Shown: piece by piece, positions 12,161 through 21,009 of the stretch
How the letters are laid out: the number at the start of each line of letters is the position of its first letter
Position numbering within the stretch: the stretch's first letter is position 1
NCBI GenBank assembly: GCA_963971405.1
Contig: OZ020487.1
Span: 14,791,344 to 14,855,343, forward strand
Direction of reading: 5' to 3'
Source of the DNA: Psococerastis gibbosa
Taxonomy: Eukaryota; Arthropoda; Insecta; Psocodea; Psocidae
Length of the DNA: 64,000 nt
Translations under genes and position numbers: made by a program
The notes under the pieces: model-generated
Database searches by the model: none
Told to the model about the DNA's origin: nothing
The model's input: the letters and a program-made list of their open reading frames with translations, nothing else

Positions 12161-12359
12161 TATGACGACAAAAATCATAAAATATTCTTAAAAAGGAACT
12201 CTTGTTTGCTTTCCTAATTATCATTTAGTATAATAGGTAGATAACTACGAGGGGGGGGGGGGGGGCACAATCATTTATGCTAAATAATAATGCCCTGAGA
12301 ATTTATTTTCGACTGCCATGGTTTTCCCTATGCCAAAACATTGATTGCTCAATAGAGTA
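12161..12359. other. Spacer downstream of ADPRS copy B
   Basis: 3' flank of the gene with a poly-G run near 12250-12266. No other feature seen. Confidence 0.4.
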
Positions 12360-13780
12360 ATAGTAGGAGATCTGAAGTAAGATCGACCGTCACCGATTTG
12401 TTTAATGGATGTAATTAGTTTTATAAGCAATTTAGTAAGCTAAGGATCATAAAAATAATGGGTTGCCTGAAAAAATCCTGGCCAGGCTGCCATTAATTCA
12501 AAAATCACTTTTTTGTTGAATTTTCACCGAACAGTTTAATGAAAATTTTTTACACTAGCCATAAGTACTAATCCTATCGAGTATGAAAACGTAGGGTTGC
12601 CTATATTTTTCTTGGCCAGACATAGGGTTGCCGGGTTTTGAACAGGTACTAAAAATATAGGTATCTTCTCCTACTTGTTTAATGGATAAATTAAACATAG
12701 AAATAAGGGCGGTTTTTTTCCGAATACGATGATGTAGGGTTGCCTGCAAAAATCCTGTCCAGAATAAGGGTTGCCGAATTTTGAAAAATGATATTTTGAT
12801 GCGATTGTGAACGTACGACAAAGAGATCCGAGAATATACCTCGTGCGATAGACGAAGACACAGTTTTCTAGCTGGTCGTGGTTCAATTCCTGGAAGTAAG
12901 AAAGTGCGTATGATAGTAGTTCATGCAATAGACAATGATAGCGATAGAAGGGCGATAAGCATCTCTAGGCGCAGTAACGGATCCATTCCTTACATTACTA
13001 TTCCATTTGTAAGAATGAGAATGCAAAAAACCTGTATTCGTCACTGCGCCTAGAGACTGATTATCGCCAATCTATCGCTCTGATTGTCTATTGCATGAAC
13101 TACTATCTTCCCAGTTGCTGACCGTTATAAATCCTTTTGATAATTCCAGTCTTCAATACTTGTTTTGCCAAAGTAGCCAGCCCATTTATAGTATTATACA
13201 AAAGACGCAGATCTAAGAGTCCGCGGATAGAAACATTATAATCCACCTCCAGGAATTGAACCACGACCAGCTAGAAAACTGTGTCTTCGTCTACCCCACG
13301 AGGCATATTCTCGGATCTCTTTGTCTTACGTTCACAATCGCATTAAAATTTCATTTTTCAAAACTAGGCAACCCTCATTCTGGACAGGATTTTTGCAGGC
13401 AACCCTACATCATCGTATTCGGAAAAAAAAACCGCGCTTATTTCTATGTTTAATTTATCCATTTAACAAGAAGGTGAAGATACCTATATTTTTAGTACCT
13501 GTTTCAACCCCGGCAACCCTATGTCTGGCCAAGAAAAATATAGGCAACCCTACGTTTTCATACTCTATAGGCTTAGTACTTATGGCTAGTGTAAAATGTT
13601 TTCACTAAACAGATCGGTGAAACTTCAACAAAACAGTAATTTTTGAATTAATGGTAGCCTGGCCAGGATTTTTTCAGGCAACCCATTATTTTTATGATCC
13701 TTAGCGTACTAAACTATTTTCATCCTAAACAGATCGGTGAAGGTCGATCTTAGATCTTACTTCGGATTTTTGACTGTAAT
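12360..13780. repeat. 1.4-kb hairpin-forming inverted repeat
   Basis: Left arm about 12360-12990 and right arm about 13035-13780 are complementary over most of their length, with a short centre. Matching landmarks are GCCTGAAAAAATCCTGGCCA (12466) against its complement near 13655, the CTGGTCGTGGTTCAATTCC block (12870) against 13255, and TCTATTGCATGAACTACTAT on the right arm against 12915. The right arm holds about 150 bp more (13105-13250) than the left. GGGTTGCC is repeated many times. The outer ends share a CATCCATTAAACAGAT-type block with the MITE at 30679-31155. No coding frame is conserved between arms. Foldback transposon or inverted duplication. Confidence 0.75.
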
Positions 13781-14271
13781 GGCAATGTCTAAAAAGGGCA
13801 GATGTGTACAATGCATAATATGCACGGCAACCCAGGGTCTCTTTCTTGGCCTGTTGTATTTTTAAAAAATTGGACAGAAACTGTTAAAAGTAGTCATTCC
13901 GCAATAGAGTTTAACTGAATATGTATTTTCTACTTTTATGTAGCCTTCAAATGGATACTAACGGCCGTAATTAGGTAATGGAACATATTTGGAAAAGACA
14001 AAATAGTGATTGTGGCTGTGTAAGTTAAGTTATACCCTAAATTTTTCCTTATTTTAATAAAACCCATTTTTTTTTTAATTTTTCTTATTCCTAGATTGAG
14101 TGTAGTGCTCCGGAAGCCATATTATTTTTTGTTACGTTTTTTACTTAGATCTTGTCAACATTGTTACCTACAGTGAGTGGTTGAAAGATATGTATAATAG
14201 GTATGGCTTTTCTATATTATCCTATCCGTACTATGTACTTTTACATGGATGGAAAGGACGCGTGCTGTTAA
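13781..14271. other. Spacer, no gene recognised
   Basis: AT-rich flank between the large hairpin and the next MITE. Nothing recognised. Confidence 0.35.
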
Positions 14272-14661
14272 GGCGCTTATTCCACCGACCTGCAAGTGCA
14301 AAATACACATACGGTGACGTGGTAGCAGATATCATTAATAAAGGCGGGGTTTCCACCACCCTCTCATTGCAGAATGCTAATGACATTGACGGAAATTTTT
14401 GTTTAACTCTATGCCATAGTTAAAATTGTTCAATGATCATAGAGTAAAATCACAAACAACCTAAAATTAAAAAATGTCTTCATGGGATATGTTAAGTACT
14501 AACATATTAATAGACTTCTATAAAAAGAAAAATTCAAATTTCCGTCAATGTCATTTGCATTCTGCAATGAGAGGTCGTCGGAACCCCGCCTAAGTCTTGA
14601 ATGTCTGCTACCACGTCACCGTATGCGTATTTTGCACTTGCAGGTCGGTGGAATCCCCGCC
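14272..14661. mobile_element. Harbinger-like composite MITE, variant ends
   Basis: Flanked by TAA on both sides. Ends are GGCGCTTATTCCACCGACCT and GGTCGGTGGAATCCCCGCC. The outer arm continues with GCAAGTGCAAAATACACATA and its near-complement, replacing the GGCTAGGGC arm of the other copies. The inner TTTCCACC…CATTGACGG element and the core with ATGTCTTCATGGGATATG are shared with them. Confidence 0.75.
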
Positions 14662-15017
14662 TAAGGAAGAGATTTCAAAATATTTGGAAAACAAGAAATG
14701 ACTGTGTATTTTTGATGAAATAAGATAATTTCTGAGAAGCAAAGATAAGAAGGAGAATCGATAGACTCCTATTTAAAAATAGAGAGTGACAGAAACAACG
14801 CCGAAATAGACGCAATTCATCATTGGAGCAGATATAGTCTGTTTTATAAAAGCGCAACAATTAGGCGGGTATTCCACATACGTCAATCGTCAATGAAAAA
14901 TTGAAAAATGACGTAAATTGACGTGGTAGCAGAATTTTTAGTACGTTTTTAATGTCTGCTAAAACGTCATTTTTCAATTTTTCATTGACGATTGACGTAT
15001 GTGGAATAAGACTGCGC

Positions 15018-16229
15018 ATGAAAAATTCACAGAAAAAGCGCTTCAGGTGGCTCATGGCGCATGGCCACACCTTTGAAGAGGCTCGCCGGCTGTGCATGCA
15101 GACTATCGCCCAGAGGGAAGGTCACACCACACCCGCTGCGCCAGCCTTAAAGAGAGGTCGATCGGAAGGTTCTACACCTGACCAAACTCCTTCTGGATCT
15201 GGACTTGGATCTGGGTCAGCTACAAAGCCGGCCAAGAGACCTGCCAGACAGAACACTCCGGAAAGGAAAAAGCCCATAGGCGCCAGATACAGAGATGCAG
15301 CCACGGGGGATCTGGCCAGGGTGGCTATTCTACCCTCCAATTACCCCGACGGCTCCATGTCCAGAGAGCAGCAAACGGAGCTAGAGGAAAAGCTAGCTAC
15401 CCTTCTATTCAATGCTCCACCCCAAAACCCACCCCTCAGGTTCAGAGGTACGACCTTTCGCAGTGGCTATATTGTGGTCACCTGTGCTGACAAAAACACT
15501 GCAGAGTGGGTTAAGGGAAGATCCAGTGAGCTCAGCCTACCTAACCTAACTGTGAGAATTGTCGAAGGAACCGAAATCCCCAGCCCTCACCTGGTCACGG
15601 GATATTTCCCAAACAGTCTCACACGAACCAATGATGAGATATCGACTCTCATCTCGAATCAGAACCCAACTCTGAAGTGCAGAGACTGGCGCATCCTGAG
15701 GAGAGACACGGGTAAAAGCTCTGTTGAGATTCTCTTTGCCGTGGATGGGGCCAGTCTTCAGATACTCAAGAGTCAAGGCTTCGACATCGAATTCCGGTTC
15801 GGAACTATCCGACTGCATGCCAGGAAGGAGGCGGAGTCTGCTGCGGCCGGTCAGCCAACAGCTCCAGCAGCAGCAACCGTATCCAACCCGGCAGCAACAC
15901 CCAGTGCTCCAGCGCCTACGGTAGCTCCTAATACCAGCGCACAGGTGACGGGCGGGTCCAGAGCCGCGAAGGAAAGTGCAAAGGGAGCAGAAGCTTCATC
16001 GCACACTAAACAACCGAGCGTGCAGGTGTCTAGAGGCACGTCACACGGCAGCACACGAAGATCGAGTGCTCAAGGGCGCAGTGACGACCGAAAATCTAGA
16101 TCGCACGGAGAGCGCCCTCATCCAAGGAGGGAGTGGGAAGGAGAACGCCATCCCATGCAACCCTCTACAAGGAACAGGGGAAAGCCCTGGAAACACGAGC
16201 GGGCCGACCATGGTCAAAGTCGCCGCTAA
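15018..16229 (+). CDS. LINE ORF1 protein (nucleic-acid-binding, DUF4780-like)
   Basis: 403 residues from the ATG at 15018. The frame stays open upstream to 14952, but those bases belong to the MITE, so they are not native. The N-terminal third is basic and Ser/Pro/Arg-rich. The middle (about residues 90-280; landmarks GARYRDAATGDLARVAILP and LTVRIVEGTEIPSPHLVTGY) resembles the ORF1 domain called DUF4780 in arthropod LINEs. The C-terminal third is Ala/Pro-rich, then Arg/Ser/His-rich. I see no CCHC zinc knuckle, which many ORF1 proteins have. The stop overlaps the ORF2 start by 20 bases, so ORF2 is probably translated by reinitiation or frameshift. Role: RNA chaperone in the LINE particle. Confidence 0.75.
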   Translation: MKNSQKKRFRWLMAHGHTFEEARRLCMQTIAQREGHTTPAAPALKRGRSEGSTPDQTPSGSGLGSGSATKPAKRPARQNTPERKKPIGARYRDAATGDLARVAILPSNYPDGSMSREQQTELEEKLATLLFNAPPQNPPLRFRGTTFRSGYIVVTCADKNTAEWVKGRSSELSLPNLTVRIVEGTEIPSPHLVTGYFPNSLTRTNDEISTLISNQNPTLKCRDWRILRRDTGKSSVEILFAVDGASLQILKSQGFDIEFRFGTIRLHARKEAESAAAGQPTAPAAATVSNPAATPSAPAPTVAPNTSAQVTGGSRAAKESAKGAEASSHTKQPSVQVSRGTSHGSTRRSSAQGRSDDRKSRSHGERPHPRREWEGERHPMQPSTRNRGKPWKHERADHGQSRR

Positions 16230-19200
16230 AATCAAAGTCCTTCAAATCAACCTACATCATGCCAAGACAGCCACTGATGTCGCAATGTGTAGGTTTGCAC
16301 AACAACAGCTGGACGTCGTGTTGATCCAAGAGCCATATGTTCTCGAGAATGCAGTTAAAGGGCTCAACACACGTCAAGGTAAGCTTATTTATTACTATGG
16401 TGATGAAAGGCCGCGTGCGGCCCTACTCATAAACAAACGTATTAAATTTACTCCTTTGTCCAGGTTTATAGAACGCGACTTCGCTGCAGTGCTTCTGGAC
16501 ATGCCGGGCCAAGGGGGAGGAATCAGGTGTGCCATTGCTTCGGCCTACTTCCCCGATGCGGCTGAGGCGCCTCCCGAAGTTGTCCAACGCTTCGTACAGC
16601 ACTGCAAGACGATGAATATCCAATTCATCATAGGGTGTGACAGTAACGCTCATCATACGGCTTGGGCGAGCACCAACATCAATAAGAGGGGAGAGGACCT
16701 CTTTGACTACCTGCTAGCTGCTGGAGTTGAAGTTAGTAACACAGGTAACCAACCCACTTTCCACAATGCTATTAGGGCAGAAGTCTTAGACCTCACTCTG
16801 AATAGCCCTGCTTTGGGTCACAGGATTGAAAATTGGCATGTGTCCCCGGAGGAATCCCTCTCCGATCATAGACACATACGGTTTGACATCTCTGGCCAAA
16901 TAGAAAAGCAGTCACCTCGGCGTAATCCCAGGAAAACTGACTGGAATCTTTACGCTGGCTTGCTTGACGTAGAGCAGGGGCCCTCTGAGCTTTGCGGCCC
17001 TGCCGGCATTGACAGAGCGGCTAGAAGGCTACATGAAAGAATTGCAAACGCATACGAAAGCAGCTGCCCTCTCAAGGTACCAAAAACCACCCGCAACGTT
17101 CCATGGTGGAATAGTAACCTCGCAAAGTTGCGCGGAAAATCGAGGAAATTGTTTAACAAGTGGAGGGCAAGTAGGGATCCTAGGGATTACTCTACTTAAA
17201 GGAGAGCCCATACCAACTACTGCAAGGAACTACGCGAGTCCAAAAGACGGACGTGGCGATCCTTCTGCGAAGAGATCGTAGACACACCGTCAGCTGCTCG
17301 CTTGCATAAAGCCCTTGCCAAATCTCCCAGCAATGGCATTGGAGAACTAAACAAGGAAGACGGCACGATCACCCACACGGCTGGAGAGACGCTGCAGGTC
17401 CTCATGGATACACACTTCCCGGGATCGAAAAACTGTCCCCACAGACCACCACAGATGGTCCGTGCACCAAGAAAGGGAGCCCGAAAACTGGCCAACAAGC
17501 TCTTTACAGAAGAAAGAATAAGTTGGGCAATAAAATCTTTCAAACCCTACAAATCTCCTGGAGGGGACGGCATCTACCCTGTGCTCTTGCAACGAGGTCT
17601 CCCGGTCCTGGTGAAAGATCTGGTGAGCCTTTTTCGAGCAAGCTTCACATGGGCCTACATACCCGATCTGTGGAGAGACGTTAGAGTAAGCTTCCTACCC
17701 AAGGCGGGAAAACGCCCAAGTATGGAGGCGAAATCATATCGTCCGATCAGTCTATCATCCTTTCTATTAAAAACGATGGAGAAGATAATTGACAACTTTA
17801 TCAGACAGGAACTCCTACCCAAGGAACCACTGCATAAGGATCAATTTGCCTACCAGAGCGGTAAATCAACTATCTCAGCGCTACACAGTCTGATTAAAAG
17901 ACTAGAGCGCACGATGGAGCACAAGGAGATTGCACTCTGCGCGTTTATCGACGTAGAGGGAGCATTTTCCAGTACCCCACGCAAAGCTATACGTGAAGCC
18001 CTGATACGCAGGGGCGTAAATCCGGCTATGGTAGACTGGGTGATGGCATCACTCGACAGCCGGATCATAACAATGCTTCTTGGCACAGAGACGCTAACGG
18101 CAACACCGGGGGACGGGTGCCCGCAAGGAGGATGTTTATCGCCTCTCATGTGGTCCCTAGTGGTCGACGGACTGCTGAGAGAACTAGCTGAGGAAGGATT
18201 CGAAGTCTGCGGCTACTCAGACGACCTAGTGATCATGGTGCGGGGCAAGCATGATGGAACGATAAGTGACCGCATGCAACGTGCCCTAACCATTGCTTAC
18301 AGATGGTGTCTTTCTGAGGGGCTAGAAATCAACCCCAAGAAAACAACTCTCATACCGTTTACCAGAAGGACAAAAACCACGCTCAAAGCTCCCAAGTTAG
18401 GGGGGGTAGAGCTGTCCTTCACCAACAACACGAAATACCTTGGTGTGGTACTCGACCAAAAACTTACTTGGAGCCTGCATCTCGAGCAGGTAGTCAACAA
18501 GGCCCGAAGTGCGTTGTTCCTCACAAGTAGGATGGTTGGGAGAAAATGGGGACTAAAACCCAAGATAGTGGACTGGATCTACAGGTCCATAGTTAGGCCA
18601 ATTGTTAGCTATGCGTCGCTAATCTGGTGGCCCAAACTCGAACAGAAGGTAGGTGAGACCATTCTGACCAGACTCCAGAGGACAGCATGTCTGGCCATCA
18701 CCGGAGCATCGCGCTCCTGCCCCACAGTAGCCATGCAGGTTATACTTAACCTGCCTCCCTTACCAATGTTCATAGAAAGTGAGGCGGCGAAAGGAGCAAT
18801 AAAAATAAAAAAGGGGCACTGCCTTAAACCTGGTGATATCACGGGGCACCTAAGGATCTTAAATAAGTACGAGGTACCGATTGATGAGCTCACAGATGAA
18901 ATGCAGCCCAAATACCAATTTCAAAAGAAATTCTCTGTTACAGCCGACAACATGGGGGCCGAGGAAGATACCTTCTTCCCAAGAGGCTCACTCGTGTACT
19001 ATACGGACGGGTCAAAGATGGACAATGGTGACACTGGCGCAGGAGTATTCGGGCCACGGCTGCAACTAGCCATCCCCATGGGATCTCACCCCAGTGTTTT
19101 CCAAGCCGAAGTCCATGCGATCCGGTCCTGCGCTGAGCACTGTCTGATGCGCAGCTACCGCAACGCAAAAATATATATCAGTACTGACAGCAAAGCATCT

Positions 19201-19811
19201 CTACTTGCACTCGCATCGAATCGAAGCTGGTCTGGGAATGCACGCTTGCCCTGAACACGTTAGCTGATACCAATAAGGTAACTCTAATGTGGGTAAAAGG
19301 CCACAGTGGGGTGCCCGGAAACGAAGAAGCAGACACGCTCGCCAAGAAAGGTGGCGCTGCATCGTTCGTGGGGCCTGAACCCTTCTGCGCCTTTCCCAAA
19401 AATCATCAGCGCATGATGATCCAGCATTGGGAAGAGAAAAGGAAAACCAGTTACTGGAAGTCAACCCCAGGGCAAAGACAGGCCAAACTGTTCCTTTCCT
19501 ACTCACAAAACTTCACAAAGAAGGCACTCAAGCTCAGCAAACTAGATCTGAGAATCCTCACAGGCATCCTCACAGGACACTGCCCGGTGAATTATCACCT
19601 GAAAAACATGGGAAAAGTGACTGAGGACACATGTCGCTTATGCAAGGAAGCCACTGAGACTGCGGAGCACGTACTATGCGACTGCCCGGCCATCTCCTAC
19701 CGACGCCAAGTAGCCACCGACTCCCGGTTCCTAGATCCAGTGGAAGTGTGCAAACTAGCACCAAGAAGTGTGGTCAAGTTCATAAGGAACACCATCACAG
19801 ATTGGGACTAA
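16210..19811 (+). pseudogene. LINE ORF2: APE endonuclease, reverse transcriptase, RNase H (broken)
   Basis: About 1,200 codons from the ATG at 16210. The endonuclease (about 16230-16900) shows LIQEPY, GCDSNAHH and SDHRHIRF. The reverse transcriptase (about 17500-18370) shows YRPISLSSFLLKTMEKI, FIDVEGAFSS, GCPQGGCLSPLMWSLVV and the catalytic YSDD at 18214-18225, where YADD is commoner. RNase H (18985-19360) shows VYYTDGSKMDNG, FQAEVHAI, ISTDSKAS and KGHSGVPGNEEADTLAKK. The end has a CCHC-like CRLCKEATETAEHVLC. A TAA stop at 17197-17199 interrupts the frame between endonuclease and RT, and a frameshift of about one base near 19210-19225 splits RNase H. The copy is otherwise undamaged. Confidence 0.88.
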
Positions 19812-19884
19812 CAAGATCGGGAAATCGCAATAGATCTTAAGGTCAAAGCGATTCGCAAGGCCCACCAGGGTCAAACGACCTAAC

Positions 19885-19904
19885 TTTAATCTAATCTAAT
19901 CTAA
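19885..19904 (+). repeat. LINE 3' pentamer tail
   Basis: Tandem TAATC/CTAAT units close the LINE directly before the repeated target site. Short tandem tails instead of poly-A are known in several LINE clades (for example TAA repeats in the I element). Confidence 0.8.
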
Positions 19905-19936
19905 ATGTGGAATACCCGCCTTAAGCTGACGGACAC

Positions 19937-20525
19937 GCCGTGAGAATGCCAGAAGACCGCATGCTGAACAAAATGTACAAAGCAAGCATGACGGGAAGAA
20001 GACATCCACAAAACCGCTGGAAGGGCGAATTAGAAACCGACCTTCGCGAGTTGCGAGATTACTGGAGGAGTGTTGTTGAGGTGCCCATTCCATTGACCGG
20101 CTAGGGCTATTTCCAAAAACGGTGACGTGGTGGCAGACATTCAAGACTTAGGTGGCGTTTCCATCGACCTCGCATTGCAGAATTGACAGAAATGTTTATT
20201 TTCCTCTATGCCAAAGTTAAAATTGGTCTATGATCATACAGTAAAATCACAAACAAACTAAAATTTAGAAATGGCGTCATGGGATATGTTAAGTGCAAAC
20301 ATTTTAATAGATTTCTATAAAAAGAAAAATTCTAATTTCCGTCAATGTCATTTGTATTCTGCAATGCGAGGTCGGTGGAATCGCCACCTAAGTCTTGAAT
20401 GTCTGCTACCACGTCACCGTTTTTGGAAATAGCCCTAGCCGGTCAATGGAATGGGCGCCTAAGCAGGCCAAGGCCCATCAAGGACTGCAGAGTCGGAAGA
20501 AGAAGTATTAAAGACTCGTTCAACA
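19937..20525 (+). pseudogene. RTE-like LINE 3' fragment interrupted by a MITE
   Basis: Before the MITE the frame reads RMLNKMYKASMTGRRHPQNR and on to …RSVVE. After the MITE it resumes as QAKAHQGLQSRKKKY. This is the typical C-terminal tail of LINE reverse transcriptases with RR/GR-rich ends. The MITE at 20080-20459 was inserted between the Glu and Gln codons, adding a TWA-type duplication (TGA/TAA). Confidence 0.65.
20080..20459. mobile_element. Harbinger-like composite MITE, copy 3 (inside LINE fragment)
   Basis: Ends GGTGCCCATTCCATTGACCG and complement. Same inner nested element and core (ATGGCGTCATGGGATATG) as the other copies. Flanks TGA and TAA fit a slightly mutated TWA duplication. 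Confidence 0.8.
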
Positions 20526-20909
20526 GCCAAGATATGAAAGTAGTGTGATTAAATTGAATAAAAAAAATTAATACACCCGGTTTGTGAAGAAATAATATTT
20601 CAGATCATAGAATTCCTGCGAAAGCTTGATTTCTTTTTTGAATTAGAGGAATATATATTTAAATATAATAATTTGAAAGACGATTTTCATATATTTTGAA
20701 ACCGGTCCCTAAAATTAGAAATCAGAATTACTTAAACGAAAACATTTTGCATATGTAATAAATGACAACAAAGGTTTTAGTGCAAGTAAAGAATCAAGAA
20801 ACGAATGTACATTATCATTACAGGAAATGTGTGACGTGTGTATGAAAATAAATAGTTGGTAATTTTTTACAGGTAGTATAGTAGTAGTATCGGACTATAA
20901 GGTCAACAG

Positions 20910-21009
20910 TTACACAGAGATGGAGTCTTCTAGGAAAGCGTTCAACTCCTTATAATGCTGTGGTTTGGAGCCAGTTGCAGGAGACGCTGCAGTAGGTCTG
21001 CCGGAGTAA
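20910..21009 (-). CDS. OGDH: OGDH exon 18 (last, with stop)
   Basis: Encodes [20 protein letters not shown] and on to the stop TAA at 20910-20912, the conserved C-terminus (human YAGRDPAAAPATGNK…). Phase matches the donor at 23438 (AA|T). It is 2.4 kb from exon 17, so it is easily missed. Confidence 0.92.

Larger units (their letters stand above)
15009..19904 (+). mobile_element. Nearly complete two-ORF LINE (APE + RT + RNase H)
   Basis: Bounded exactly by the 10-bp target duplication ATGTGGAATA (14999-15008 and 19905-19914). It is 4.9 kb long with a 5' leader of only nine bases before ORF1, then ORF1, an overlapping ORF2, and a short 3' UTR ending in CTAAT pentamer repeats (19887-19904) instead of poly-A. 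Endonuclease, reverse transcriptase and RNase H order fits the I/Loa-like branch of LINEs; the clade is not certain. ORF2 has one in-frame stop and one frameshift, so the copy is probably inactive, yet it is young by its sharp ends and long open frames. GC content is clearly higher than in the surroundings. Confidence 0.9.
14864..19920. mobile_element. Small palindromic MITE split by a LINE insertion
   Basis: Left part 14864-15008 and right stub 19905-19920 surround the LINE. TTA flanks both ends (14861-14863 and 19921-19923). Ends are GGCGGGTATTCCACATACG and its complement. The centre carries GACGTGGTAGCAGAATTTTT and a matching complement, as in the short MITEs at 50372 and 60317. Without the LINE the element is about 150 bp. 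The ten bases ATGTGGAATA of its right arm occur on both sides of the LINE, so they are the LINE's target-site duplication. Confidence 0.85.

Noticed and set aside
14952-15017. Longer ORF1 start at 14952 in the LINE
   Set aside because: These bases are the right half of the MITE into which the LINE jumped; the LINE begins at 15009 after its target duplication.
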